From contig DAOSOK010000013.1 in NCBI GenBank assembly GCA_035373905.1, positions 1 through 64,000 on the forward strand: DNA of 64,000 nucleotides, given 5' to 3'. The notes beneath the pieces are model-generated. The model had not been told where the DNA came from. It saw only the letters and a program-made list of their open reading frames with translations, and did not search any database. Shown here in pieces: positions 26,711 through 36,298 of this stretch. This DNA comes from Candidatus Ozemobacteraceae bacterium (GTDB lineage: Bacteria > Muiribacteriota > Ozemobacteria > Ozemobacterales > Ozemobacteraceae). Position 1 is the first letter of the stretch, and each line of letters begins with the position of its first letter. Position numbers and translations under genes: made by a program.

Positions 26711-27583
26711 GTGCCAGGAACAAATGCCGATATACCGAACGGCGGAGTTACTCATCGGGTTGAAACTCCCGGCTTGATCTTCGATCTGCTACCGATCGAA
26801 AAGGTCGCACCCAACCCGAAGCAGCCCCGCAAGATCTTTGACCGCACCACCCTTGAAGAGCTTGCCCAGTCGATCCGTGCGAACGGCGTTCTCCAGCCGA
26901 TTCTCGTCAGACGCTGGGGCGACGGGTATCAGATCATCTCCGGCGAGCGGCGGTATCAGGCCTGCAAGATCGCCGGCCTGACGCAGATTCCCGCCGTCCT
27001 CCGCGACATGAACGAACAGCAGACCCTCCTTGCTGGCCTGATCGAAAACATCCAGCGGGAAGACCTGAATCCCGTAGAAGAGGCGGCGACGCTCCGGCAG
27101 ATTATCCTGGAGTTCGGGTTGACGCACGACGAACTGGCCCGGCGGCTCGGAAGAAGCCGTTCCGCCCTCACGAACCGCCTGCGGCTGCTCTCGCTCCCGG
27201 GTCACGTCCAGCAACTCATCGCGAGCGGAAAGATCTCCGCCGGCCACGCCAAGATGCTGGCAGGGCTCCGCGATCACAGCGAGGTCCAGGCCTGGGTCGA
27301 CCGGATTCTTACCAAGAGCCTCTCGGTATACGAAACGGAAAAGGAACTGGCCGATGCGAAGCCGTCCGGAAACGGGCACCCGGGAAACAGGTCTCGAGCT
27401 TCGGCACCCCGGAAGCAGGCCGGCGATATCCATGTCCGCCAGGTCGAATCACGCATCCAGGAACTGCTCGGCGCCAAGGTACACATCCGGCAGGGCCGCG
27501 CCAAAAGCCGGATCGAGATAGAATTCTATAGCAATGAAGATTTGGAACGAGTCGTAGACATGCTGCTGACCCTTCGCCAGTAA
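26711..27583 (+). CDS. parB: ParB/Spo0J-family DNA-binding CTPase
   Basis: GTG 26711 has AAAGGG upstream. The 290-residue protein has the ParB N-terminal CTP-binding domain (PNPKQPRKIF, GERRYQACKIAG, LIENIQREDLNP). The KorB/HTH domain follows (LTHDELARRLGRSRSALTNR, SAGHAKMLAG), then a linker and a C-terminal dimerisation segment. ParB loads at parS and slides along DNA to recruit SMC. No ParA gene is adjacent; the nearest ParA-like domain is in the giant protein starting at 28587. No good parS site is visible nearby, so it could also be a ParB paralogue. Confidence 0.93.
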   Translation: MPGTNADIPNGGVTHRVETPGLIFDLLPIEKVAPNPKQPRKIFDRTTLEELAQSIRANGVLQPILVRRWGDGYQIISGERRYQACKIAGLTQIPAVLRDMNEQQTLLAGLIENIQREDLNPVEEAATLRQIILEFGLTHDELARRLGRSRSALTNRLRLLSLPGHVQQLIASGKISAGHAKMLAGLRDHSEVQAWVDRILTKSLSVYETEKELADAKPSGNGHPGNRSRASAPRKQAGDIHVRQVESRIQELLGAKVHIRQGRAKSRIEIEFYSNEDLERVVDMLLTLRQ

Positions 27584-27641
27584 CGGCGAGGAGAGGGCGG
27601 CGAAACCCTGAACTTCGACCGTAAGAAGGGAAACGAGTTCG

Positions 27642-28529
27642 GTGTATATAAAATTCTGGGGTGTCAGAGGATCCGTTCCCGTTCCCGGGAAAGATACGAT
27701 CCGCTATGGCGGAAACACGACCTGTATTGAGATTCGCACGAATGAAGGCCAGCTGATCATCGTCGATGCCGGGACGGGCATCCGTCTTCTCGGTCTCGAG
27801 CTTCTCAAGGGTGATTTCGGCAAGGGGAAGGGCGTCGCGCACATTCTCTTCACCCACTCCCACTGGGATCACATCCAAGGTTTTCCCTTCTTTCCGCCCG
27901 CGTATATCGGCTCGCGCGACGCGTCCGGCGCCCGCGTCGACGGCTCATGCAACACGCTTCATCTGTACGGCGCATCGGACGTCGACGATCGCCTCGAAGC
28001 GACGCTGCGCGGCCAGATGGAACACTTCTACTTCCCGGTCGATCTCAACACCCTGAGCGCCAAACTCACCTTCAATCCCATGCAGGGAAAGCCGATCGAT
28101 ATCGGCGCGGCGCAGATTTCATCCCGCCGTCTCATTCACCCGAACGGCGTGCTCGGGTATCGCATCCAGGACGGCGACAGCAGCGTCGTCGTGGCGACGG
28201 ACTGCGAACATCCGTCGGACGGCTCGATCGATGCGAATCTTCTCGAACTTGCCACCGGAGCCGACCTCCTGATTTACGACGCACAATATACCCCCGAGGA
28301 ATACAACCCCGCGGCCCACGGAAGCCGCGGCCCGAGCAAAATCGGCTGGGGTCATTCGACGATGGTCGAAGGCGCGAAGCTCGCAAAGACCGCCGGCGTG
28401 AAGCACTTGGTTCTCACTCATCACGATCCCCTTCACAACGATGTCGCGATCGATGCGATCGAGAAGCGTGCCAAATCCGAGTTTCCGTCTTCCCAGGCGG
28501 CGTTTGAGGGGCTCGTCATTCAGATCTGA
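27642..28529 (+). CDS. MBL-fold metallo-hydrolase (PhnP/RNase Z-like)
   Basis: A 295-residue protein opening with FWGVRGSVPVPG and YGGNTTCIEI, as in the MBL phosphodiesterase group. The metal motif is HSHWDH followed by IQGFPFF, with a further Asp in ATDCEHPSDG and a final LTHHDP. It starts at GTG 27642 with AAGGG upstream. Substrates in this group include cyclic phosphodiesters and nucleotides; none can be assigned here. It lies between parB and the giant ParA-like gene. An ATA-N8-TAT dyad is at 27694. Confidence 0.85.
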   Translation: MYIKFWGVRGSVPVPGKDTIRYGGNTTCIEIRTNEGQLIIVDAGTGIRLLGLELLKGDFGKGKGVAHILFTHSHWDHIQGFPFFPPAYIGSRDASGARVDGSCNTLHLYGASDVDDRLEATLRGQMEHFYFPVDLNTLSAKLTFNPMQGKPIDIGAAQISSRRLIHPNGVLGYRIQDGDSSVVVATDCEHPSDGSIDANLLELATGADLLIYDAQYTPEEYNPAAHGSRGPSKIGWGHSTMVEGAKLAKTAGVKHLVLTHHDPLHNDVAIDAIEKRAKSEFPSSQAAFEGLVIQI

Positions 28530-28586
28530 TTCTTCCCGGTACCCCCTGTTTCACGACGAACCGGGGTGTGCTACTATTGGGGCGAC

Positions 28587-31500
28587 ATGGGCAGCACCCC
28601 GTTCCTCACACCCGTTTTCCTTTTCGGCTCGATTCGCGGCGGTTCAGGCAAATCGAGCATCGTCGCCCATCTCTCGGTTTACCTCCAGTCGAAAAGCCGA
28701 CGAGTCGCGGTCATCGACGCCAATGCCCCGTTTCCGAACCTTTTCCGCAGCGTTCTCCCCCGTTCCGTCTCACTCGAATGCTACACTGACCTGACGGACC
28801 TGGTGGTCGAGGGGTCGTCGCGGTTCAGACGCACATTCGTTTTCACCGCCACGGACAAGATTTCGTATTTTCCCGCGTTCAAGCTGAAAGACCCGGTGCG
28901 CCTGCTGTCGGATGCTTCCCTCCGCGACTTTTTCCTCCAGCTCCGATCGCACTTCGACGTCGTGCTGATCAACCTGCCGCCCGGCTGCGACAATTTCGTC
29001 GTCGCCGAGACATTCCTGCAGAGACGCGGGAACGATGCGGGGGCACCGGCCGCCGTCCTGGTCACGACGACCGACGTGCGAAGCCTGGCGTTGCTGGACT
29101 CGATGCTCAGGTCCCGGCCGGCGTTGTTTCATTTCGCGCGCGAACGGCTCATGTTCGTCTACAACATGCTTCCGCGCGGCATCGAAGATACGACGATCGA
29201 ACGGGCGCGCCTCAACTGGAACGAGACCCGGCGGTTGTTCCGGCTTCCGATCTCTCTCGGCATATCGATGATCGACGAGTTCGAGGCGCAGGCGAAAGCC
29301 GCCTTGCCCCTCGTCACCCAGGAATCCTCGCTCATCCGGCAGACGATGGCGACCCTGTCAAGAACGCTGTCGGACGTCGCGGAGGGCCAATGGCAAGGAG
29401 ATCCCCCCAAAGGGGAGGCCGACGAGTTCGCCCCCTGTCTCGACAGCTTTCTCCTCGAGCGGCTGAACCGGCACATCGAGCCCCTGCAGAACATTCTCGC
29501 CCGCCGTCTCTGCACGCACGGAGCTATTATATCATCTTTTATAGAATCAAGCGCATCCGCCTACCGCTTTCGTCTTCGCCTTTCCGGCATCGGCCGCCGA
29601 AGCCTCCCGCCGATCCTCGACCTCCACTTCCCGGCCTTCAAGACCGAGCGCGGCGGAAGAATCCCTCCACGATTCACCCTCGATCCCGAATTCGCGCCGC
29701 CGCCGGAGTCCGCTCTCGAGCAGGAGGAACGGCCGTCCATTTCCGCGAAACCGCTGTATCATTTCGACGACCGGTTCGCTTCGAGATGCCGGTTCGATAT
29801 CTTTTCAGAAACTTCTTTTTCCTGGCTCGACGCCATGTCGGACAGGAACCCTGAATGGCGGGGCTACATCGCGCCCTCGGATCTTCCATCCCTTACCCGG
29901 CTTCTCGGGTTTCAGAAGAATCTGCGGAAGCAGGATGCGTTTCTCTTCCAGCGCATCGAGTTCGCTCCGGAGATCAGGCCCTCGCTGATCTCGACGGAGT
30001 TCAACCTCTGCACGTCGTTTTCCTGCCGCGCAGCTTTTCCATGGCTGTTTGACGACCGTCTCCGCGCCGCTCCGGCGAGCGTCGGCCACGTCGCGCTCGA
30101 CATCCCCTCGCGCGAGGCTCTCTCCGTCCCCGCCGGGCCGGATGCGTATCTCGAACTTCCGGGGTTCGTTCGAACGAACCTGGCGCTCATCGCCAGCATC
30201 GTCCCGAAGTCCGAAGACGAGGACCGCGTCACCCGCCAGATACGCGCCGGTATTCACCCGCGCCGAGAGCTGGCCCCCTCCGCCCCCCCGCAACCGCGCT
30301 CGTATCCGCCCGAAACGCGGGCATGTGCGACTCCGGAGCTCACCCCGTTCGAAGCCCGGCGGTCCTCCTTCGCTCTCAGACTTGGCGTTCTGCTGGCCGA
30401 CTTCTCGGCCCTCCCTCACGACACCTCCTTCCTGACCGACGAGATCTGCGCCGGGTTCGAGAAATTCCAGACCGACGCGGCTTTCCAGATACGCCTTCGC
30501 CGCCGGAAACGCCTTGCCTTTCCGTCGACGTCTCCGCTGCCGGGCGAACTCGCCCTCGGATCGATCCCGACTCCGTCCCGCAACCTCCCGATCGCTCCCG
30601 GCCTCGGCCTTTCCCTGCCCCAAACCTTCGGAATAGATTCCGACTCGATCCACGCGCGCGATTCGGCACCTCTCCCGGAATTCATCGGCCGCCTCTTTTT
30701 CGAACCATCGCTCCAACGCGCCGTTCCAATCCCCCCCCCTCCATTCCGCCTGCCACGCCGCTTCGGCATGGCCCCCTTCCTGATCGAACTGACTCTGCCG
30801 CGGATCGCCTGGGGAGACCTTCCCTACCGGGTCGCGGTTCAGGAGACCTCTTCCCGCCCCTCTCCGGCTTCGCTGGATTTCGCCGCCGGCCTCGAAATAT
30901 ACGATTATCTATTCAAACAAGGCATTTCCGGCATATCCCTGCTGAAGAGGCCTCCCAGCATTTCCGTGTTTTTCAAGCCGATGACCTGGTCGTTCAGGAA
31001 CCTCGAGTATGCTCCCGTCACGCGCCGCCCGTTCGACACCCGGAGCGTTTTCCCGGCTGCCTGGAGCCCGGGGAAAATCGCGCAGTATGCCGGTTTCCAG
31101 AGGCTCCAGTCCGGCTCATTCGCCGTCATCGACGTCGACTGCACCGACCACGTGAAACTGCTCAGGCTGCCTTTCCTCCAGCTTCTGGCGCCTTCCGCCC
31201 CCACGAACGCCGCATCATGGGTGTACGGAACCGTCGATGTCGCCCCCGTCCGCGATCCGGCCGTTCCTTCGGAATGCGAGTTCTGGAACCTCTACGAGCC
31301 GGACAACCAGTTTCCCCTTCCGGATTTCGGAAAGCGCCCGGGTCTCGTCTCGTCGGGGCCCATCGTCAGCACCGCAATGCCGCCCCTCTCCACCCCAAAC
31401 CCAGGGCTATGCATATTCGCGTTCGACATCCGCGAGTTCGCCCCTCCCGGGTATCAGCCTCCGGAAACCGCCATCAGCATTCTTTCGGAACCCTACACGA

Positions 31501-32195
31501 TCCTCACGACCCTCCCCTCCTGCCTCGAACCGGTTTCCCCGCGTCGACCACTCTCCATCGGCGAGCGCTGGCTCCTCGTCCGGGCGGCGGCGTGGAACGA
31601 TTCCGCAACGCGCATCCGGCTTCTCGAGCACATGCCGGCCCGATTGAAGTCCCCCACGCTCGACATCATCAAGCCGTATTCGCGGCCGGCTCTCCCTCTG
31701 CCGCCGGTCAGCCCCGAGCCGACCTGCGCCCAGCCTCCCATGCCCCCCAGAACGGATTTTCGGAAGCCATACAGGCACCCCGACCCCGCGATTCTTTTCA
31801 CGCCTGCTTCGCCGGGCCCGCTCCTCAAGAAAGTGTTCCCGCTCGAACTCCTGGCACGACGTTCGAAACTCCCCTACTCGATGGTATCCGGAATCGACAT
31901 GCTGTATGCCTGTCTCATGGATCGCGCCCGAAGATCCCTGTATGGGCCGATCGAGCACAGGCAAACAAAAATCGTCCAACCGCCCCGATTCTGGCGCGAC
32001 ACGCTCGCCGTCTCCAATCCGCCGAAGAAGGCTTCCGCCCACGATATTGACGTGTTCTTCTCCTGCCCCGACCGCATTCATGAGAAAATCGTCCGAAGGC
32101 AGGCGATCCTCGGCTCCCGCGTCACGGGGCTGCTGGAAGCCATCAAACTAACCCAGGCTTCGGTGGATCGCCTCTCTTCCAGCACCCCGTCATGA
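28587..32195 (+). CDS. Giant protein: ParA/MinD-like head with a long Pro/Arg/Phe-rich body
   Basis: A 1202-residue protein (GTG 28566 is an alternative start). Residues 1-250 resemble a ParA/MinD P-loop ATPase: FLFGSIRGGSGKSSIVAHLS is a deviant Walker A in which the signature Lys of KGGxGKS is Arg, VAVIDANAP is the A' motif and VVLINLPPG is the B motif with Asn where Asp is usual. The remaining 950 residues are unlike any family I know: rich in Pro, Arg, Phe and Leu, poor in Lys, and built from short hydrophobic strands broken by prolines. Motifs such as FQRIEFAPE, FRNLEYAPV and FDIREFAPP recur. Its stop overlaps the next giant gene by 4 bases. Three ATA-N8-TAT dyads fall inside. Function unknown. 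Confidence 0.8.
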   Translation: MGSTPFLTPVFLFGSIRGGSGKSSIVAHLSVYLQSKSRRVAVIDANAPFPNLFRSVLPRSVSLECYTDLTDLVVEGSSRFRRTFVFTATDKISYFPAFKLKDPVRLLSDASLRDFFLQLRSHFDVVLINLPPGCDNFVVAETFLQRRGNDAGAPAAVLVTTTDVRSLALLDSMLRSRPALFHFARERLMFVYNMLPRGIEDTTIERARLNWNETRRLFRLPISLGISMIDEFEAQAKAALPLVTQESSLIRQTMATLSRTLSDVAEGQWQGDPPKGEADEFAPCLDSFLLERLNRHIEPLQNILARRLCTHGAIISSFIESSASAYRFRLRLSGIGRRSLPPILDLHFPAFKTERGGRIPPRFTLDPEFAPPPESALEQEERPSISAKPLYHFDDRFASRCRFDIFSETSFSWLDAMSDRNPEWRGYIAPSDLPSLTRLLGFQKNLRKQDAFLFQRIEFAPEIRPSLISTEFNLCTSFSCRAAFPWLFDDRLRAAPASVGHVALDIPSREALSVPAGPDAYLELPGFVRTNLALIASIVPKSEDEDRVTRQIRAGIHPRRELAPSAPPQPRSYPPETRACATPELTPFEARRSSFALRLGVLLADFSALPHDTSFLTDEICAGFEKFQTDAAFQIRLRRRKRLAFPSTSPLPGELALGSIPTPSRNLPIAPGLGLSLPQTFGIDSDSIHARDSAPLPEFIGRLFFEPSLQRAVPIPPPPFRLPRRFGMAPFLIELTLPRIAWGDLPYRVAVQETSSRPSPASLDFAAGLEIYDYLFKQGISGISLLKRPPSISVFFKPMTWSFRNLEYAPVTRRPFDTRSVFPAAWSPGKIAQYAGFQRLQSGSFAVIDVDCTDHVKLLRLPFLQLLAPSAPTNAASWVYGTVDVAPVRDPAVPSECEFWNLYEPDNQFPLPDFGKRPGLVSSGPIVSTAMPPLSTPNPGLCIFAFDIREFAPPGYQPPETAISILSEPYTILTTLPSCLEPVSPRRPLSIGERWLLVRAAAWNDSATRIRLLEHMPARLKSPTLDIIKPYSRPALPLPPVSPEPTCAQPPMPPRTDFRKPYRHPDPAILFTPASPGPLLKKVFPLELLARRSKLPYSMVSGIDMLYACLMDRARRSLYGPIEHRQTKIVQPPRFWRDTLAVSNPPKKASAHDIDVFFSCPDRIHEKIVRRQAILGSRVTGLLEAIKLTQASVDRLSSSTPS

Positions 32196-35100
32196 GCCTG
32201 TCGCATCTCGGGAAATTTTCCGAACCCGTTTTCGACGCGGCTCTCCCGGCAAAGCCGACGATTTTCCCGGTCGCCCGCCGGGTCGTCAGCCACGCCGCAC
32301 GGTCGCTGTTCGCCGGAAAACTGCTGTTCCCCGTCGCCATTCCCGGGAAGGAAGGACAGCACTGTTTCGCCTCGGATCCCCGACGCCTTTTCCGCATGCC
32401 GCGCGTGAAACATTCCTCCGTTTCCGTTCTTCCGGCCGTCGTCTCGAGAACGAACCACACGTTCGCCCCGCCGCCTCACGCTCAGATCCAGCCCCGACAG
32501 CGACTCGACTTCTCTCCATGCAAACTTCCGCCTCGCCCCGAGCTGCGGCCCCGCGCCCCCGCCTCAATCGGCGCACCGGTCCTCTCTCTCGCGGAAGCGT
32601 GCGCGCAGCCGTCCATCCGCCTCTCCCGGCCTCCCGTGAAGAACCTCAGGGAGCCGCTGTATTTCCAGAAATGCCTCATCTCCCGCTTCGAGATTTCCCG
32701 TCTTCGCCGGATGGCGCAGGCATCCGACTGGCAGTCCGTCTCGAAACCGCCTGCGGATCTCGTTCCTGCGTCGCCCCTGCCGGAACCATGGAATTGGTTC
32801 GCTCTTTCGGCGCGGGGCCGGGCCGACCGTTCATCAGTCATGACACGCCCCCTGCAGGCCGGTCCTCTCGATCCTCCCCGGCCCCGGCTTCTCTACCCGA
32901 CCGCAACGCGAAGGCCGTCCCTCATGCCCCCCCTCTGGAAATTCCTTGCGCACGGCCGGCACGCCGTTTCCGCCTGGCGGCCTGTCTGCCGTCTGCCGAC
33001 CGGGCCTCTCTCCATCCTGTCGTTGCAGAGGCGGCTTCCTTTCGCGGAGCTCCTTCCCGAAGGTCCTCCCCCGGCACCGATAGACAGGGATGTATATCTA
33101 TCTATATATATTTCGGACGCTCTTTCCATCCGGCCCCATTCTTTCATCGCGGAATTTTCTCACGGCCGAAGCCGGGTTCGGCCGGCGGCCCACTCCGGCA
33201 TCGCTCCGGTTTTTCATCCCGACGCTCGCCTCGCCGCCCCGACCGCCCACTCGGGAACCGTGACGGAGATCATCACGAATATCGCCCGCGCACGTCTTGC
33301 CGACATCCGGGGTGTTCCGCCGGCCCGACTGGCCAGGAAATGGCCTCACGCCGTCTTCCGACCGCTTCGGCAACTTTTGTTCCGCAAGCCGTTTGCGAAG
33401 CGCTTCGATTTCCCCCCCCCTGAACCACCCGGATTCAACGTCATCGCGCCCAGATCATTCGCTTCTCTCCGCCCCGTCAGCGGAGATCTCCGCGCGGCAA
33501 TGAAGAATGAACCAGACGCCGCCAGAGCGAAGCCCGCCGAGCGGCGCTCCCGCAGTTCGTTCAGCCATTCTCCGATGGAGCGTTTCCTGGCGAAGACCGG
33601 ACTTCATCTTCCCGACGCCCGCGTGTCCGATCTCCGCATCTCCGCCATTCAGCCGGCTCCCGTGATGTGCCCCGGCGGCGCGACCCGCAAGGGCGTCAGA
33701 CAAGCGCTCGGCATGCCCGAACGCCGTGCCGTCGCCGAAAAGGCCCTGTTCACTCCGAGAGAAAAGCAGCGCACGACGTTCAGGACATCGGCCGTTCCCG
33801 CGCAACCCAACGTTCACGCTTCAGAACTTCGCGTTCCCGTTCCCGCCATGCAGGTGCTGTGCCTGACCGCCGCTCCTCGCGGCCCCAGGCCTCTTGCGCT
33901 TCCCAGACGCCTCCCGCCCGCCGGCGAGCCTGAACGCATGCTCAGACTCATCGCCTCGCTTCCCCGCAGAGCCCATTCGACAAGGCATTACCTGCTGACG
34001 CTCGAATCGAACCTCATGCCCTGGAAGCAACGTTCACAGCCCCGACGCACCCGGGTCGCCCTGCCCAGAGAGCTCCTGGTTCCTCGCTCGCCCTCCTTCG
34101 CCAGGGAAGTCATGCTCCCCCAGGATTTCCAAGCGGTTTCACCCGCCTCGAAACGCGCCTTTCTCACCACGGGCATCAGCACGGCCTTTCTCTCTCTCCG
34201 CGAAGCCGCCCTGCCGGCTTCCCTCCGCATCGCGCACGACCGGCCCCGCCTTTCACCGACGCCATCGCCACCCCCGACGTCCGTTGCAGGGGCCCGGTTT
34301 CTCGACGCCCCCGAATGGATTCGCCCCGCCCGCCAGCCCAGAATGAAAATCCGTTACTGGCCCACATTCTATGAACTCTCGCCCACGACGCCGGCCGTCG
34401 GCATGCGGCTTTCGGAACTCGGCCGCGCCGCCCTGCCGCCGGCCCCGGCGTCACGAGCGATCGCATCCCTCGCCGGCGTCTTCGGCATCAGACGGCGCGA
34501 TCGCCCCCGCGGCCCGTACAGCATGCGACAGCCGAAACGCTGGCTTTTGAAGACGAACGCGGCCGCGATCGGCGTTCCCGACGTCTGCCTCCACGAAATG
34601 GCTCTTCCAACGACCTCCCCGTCGAGACTCGACTCGGGCGAGCGTCACCCGCCCGCCTTCATGGGCCCGGCGTTCCGCGCCCCCTGGACGTCGGTCGTCA
34701 TCAGACCGGAGGAGCTCCGTCAGTTCGTTGCGGAACCCGCGGCCCCCCCGCCCCCCGAGCGGCTCCCGCACTGCAGGGCCACGACACGGCCGGCCACCGA
34801 GCCCGCCCTCTCGTTCCAGGAGGCGCCGATGCCCCGCGTCATTACGACCGCGAGACTTTCCCCTCTGTCTCCTCCCGGAGAGACGTTCGTCATCAGCTTC
34901 GGCCCCCAATCCTTCAGACCGGTCGGCCCCGCCGTATCCGGCGCTCGATGCGAACCGCCCGGTGAAGTCCGGCTCGACTCCCTGCGAATCATCGAACCGT
35001 TCGTCGAACTCCGGCCGGATCTTTTCGCCGACGAGTTCGGGGAACCGGCGGCAGGCGGCGGCTTCTTCATCCGCGACCTTCTCTGCGATCTCATCGTCGT

Positions 35101-36235
35101 CCGCGGCGATCACTATGCACGCTGGCGAAGCCTTTTTTTCCCGTACAAGCCCGACGTTCGAGGCCTCGGCGACGTATCCGACGCTCCGCTCGAGCCGACG
35201 CCCGAATCCTTCATGCAAACCCTGCTCGACGGAATGGGACCGCTCGAACTCGCTCCCGGCATTCTCGCCATGCGGCGGGAGCATGAGGAGCCTCCGACGG
35301 TAAGAGACGAAAAAGTACCTTTCCCGTTTGCTCCGGGACATCTCCGCGCCGAACCCTTCAGCAGACTTCCCGTCCTCTTGTCAGACGTCTTCGGATTCGA
35401 CATCCTCGAGGCTCCGGCCGCGCCGGCCGAGGAATGGGATTTTTCGACATCGATGTATGTGCCGTTCATCCCGGCTCCCCTGCCGAACATCCTACCGCGT
35501 GAGGACGGCCTCGCAGCCGCCTCGTCTCCGTTCCCTCAATCTTTTTCGGAGCCGGTTCCGTCCGTTTCCTGGCCCCGCCGGCATCCCGCGGTATCCGAAG
35601 CATTCCCGTCGCTCGAACAGCCCGGCAATCATGCGATCATCATCGCCGGTCGATGGAACCGCAAACTTCCCGTCGACGGCGGGTTCCGTGTGCGCCACTC
35701 GATATCATCCCCAACGCTGTTTTCCGGCGTTCACCGGCTGGAACTGCCTGCTCTTCCCCCAGAGGCTTTCCAGGCCTTGCACATCGTCGATCTCGCACCG
35801 GCCACAATCGTCTGTCACACGTTGCTGAATCCCGTTGCATCGCCTGCGGCGCGACTGGCGACTCCAGCGTCTTCCGGTCCAAGCATTCCGTCGGACACGG
35901 TTTCGGCATCTCGCACGGCCGTCCTTCCGTTCGCGCGGCCGTTGCTCCATTTGCCTGCCGGGCGGTACAGGCAGCACGAGGTTTCGGGAGTTGGCGCAGG
36001 CAGACGGATTTCCTTCCGGAAACAGGAGTTCGGCTTCGCCCTTTCCCCCATCGGCGTCTTTCCTTCGCTGGCCCTGCCGATGCTCGAACGAAAGGAGCGG
36101 CGGTGTTCCTCGAAGTTCAAAATCTCCATTCCCGGAAAGGCAGCCGTTCATCCGGCCGCGATTCCCGACTGGGTGGAGCTGTCGTCCGCACGACCGGCGT
36201 GCAGACCTCCGGCCGGCCTACAAACACCTACATGA
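32192..36235 (+). CDS. Giant Pro/Arg/Phe-rich hypothetical protein, 1347 residues
   Basis: Coupled to the preceding gene by an ATGA overlap. No signal peptide, membrane segment or catalytic motif is visible. The composition is extreme (Pro, Arg, Ala, Ser, Leu, Phe; few Lys or Asn), with recurring strand-like units ending in a proline motif: PRELLVP, AREVMLP, LREAALP, GRAALPP, HEMALP, QEAPMP. The same style continues the body of the upstream protein, which suggests the two assemble together or arose by duplication. A short less basic region (about 950-1110) with PFVELRPDLFADEFG and CDLIVVRGDHYARW may be a folded domain. Uninterrupted length and coupling argue it is coding. Function unknown. 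Confidence 0.72.
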   Translation: MSLSHLGKFSEPVFDAALPAKPTIFPVARRVVSHAARSLFAGKLLFPVAIPGKEGQHCFASDPRRLFRMPRVKHSSVSVLPAVVSRTNHTFAPPPHAQIQPRQRLDFSPCKLPPRPELRPRAPASIGAPVLSLAEACAQPSIRLSRPPVKNLREPLYFQKCLISRFEISRLRRMAQASDWQSVSKPPADLVPASPLPEPWNWFALSARGRADRSSVMTRPLQAGPLDPPRPRLLYPTATRRPSLMPPLWKFLAHGRHAVSAWRPVCRLPTGPLSILSLQRRLPFAELLPEGPPPAPIDRDVYLSIYISDALSIRPHSFIAEFSHGRSRVRPAAHSGIAPVFHPDARLAAPTAHSGTVTEIITNIARARLADIRGVPPARLARKWPHAVFRPLRQLLFRKPFAKRFDFPPPEPPGFNVIAPRSFASLRPVSGDLRAAMKNEPDAARAKPAERRSRSSFSHSPMERFLAKTGLHLPDARVSDLRISAIQPAPVMCPGGATRKGVRQALGMPERRAVAEKALFTPREKQRTTFRTSAVPAQPNVHASELRVPVPAMQVLCLTAAPRGPRPLALPRRLPPAGEPERMLRLIASLPRRAHSTRHYLLTLESNLMPWKQRSQPRRTRVALPRELLVPRSPSFAREVMLPQDFQAVSPASKRAFLTTGISTAFLSLREAALPASLRIAHDRPRLSPTPSPPPTSVAGARFLDAPEWIRPARQPRMKIRYWPTFYELSPTTPAVGMRLSELGRAALPPAPASRAIASLAGVFGIRRRDRPRGPYSMRQPKRWLLKTNAAAIGVPDVCLHEMALPTTSPSRLDSGERHPPAFMGPAFRAPWTSVVIRPEELRQFVAEPAAPPPPERLPHCRATTRPATEPALSFQEAPMPRVITTARLSPLSPPGETFVISFGPQSFRPVGPAVSGARCEPPGEVRLDSLRIIEPFVELRPDLFADEFGEPAAGGGFFIRDLLCDLIVVRGDHYARWRSLFFPYKPDVRGLGDVSDAPLEPTPESFMQTLLDGMGPLELAPGILAMRREHEEPPTVRDEKVPFPFAPGHLRAEPFSRLPVLLSDVFGFDILEAPAAPAEEWDFSTSMYVPFIPAPLPNILPREDGLAAASSPFPQSFSEPVPSVSWPRRHPAVSEAFPSLEQPGNHAIIIAGRWNRKLPVDGGFRVRHSISSPTLFSGVHRLELPALPPEAFQALHIVDLAPATIVCHTLLNPVASPAARLATPASSGPSIPSDTVSASRTAVLPFARPLLHLPAGRYRQHEVSGVGAGRRISFRKQEFGFALSPIGVFPSLALPMLERKERRCSSKFKISIPGKAAVHPAAIPDWVELSSARPACRPPAGLQTPT

Positions 36236-36239
36236 TGCG

Positions 36240-36269
36240 TTGACTTGCCCTCGGTCATGAAGTTAGAAT
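36240..36269 (+). promoter_or_regulatory. Putative promoter of the PP2C gene
   Basis: TTGACT (36240-36245), an 18-base spacer and TAGAAT (36264-36269), 29 bases upstream of the PP2C start codon. It implies that the phosphatase and the genes after it can be expressed apart from the giant genes. Confidence 0.55.
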
Positions 36270-36298
36270 GCCCGTAAGTTCCGCCTGAGAGGAAGAAC

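Noticed and set aside
29805..32050. Long alternative frames within the first giant gene (minus strand 29805-30716, plus strand 30323-32050)
   Set aside because: I considered that these, not the giant, might be real. The giant frame is kept because it is continuous from a ParA-like head, ends in an ATGA overlap with another long gene, and shares motif style with the coiled-coil protein tail.
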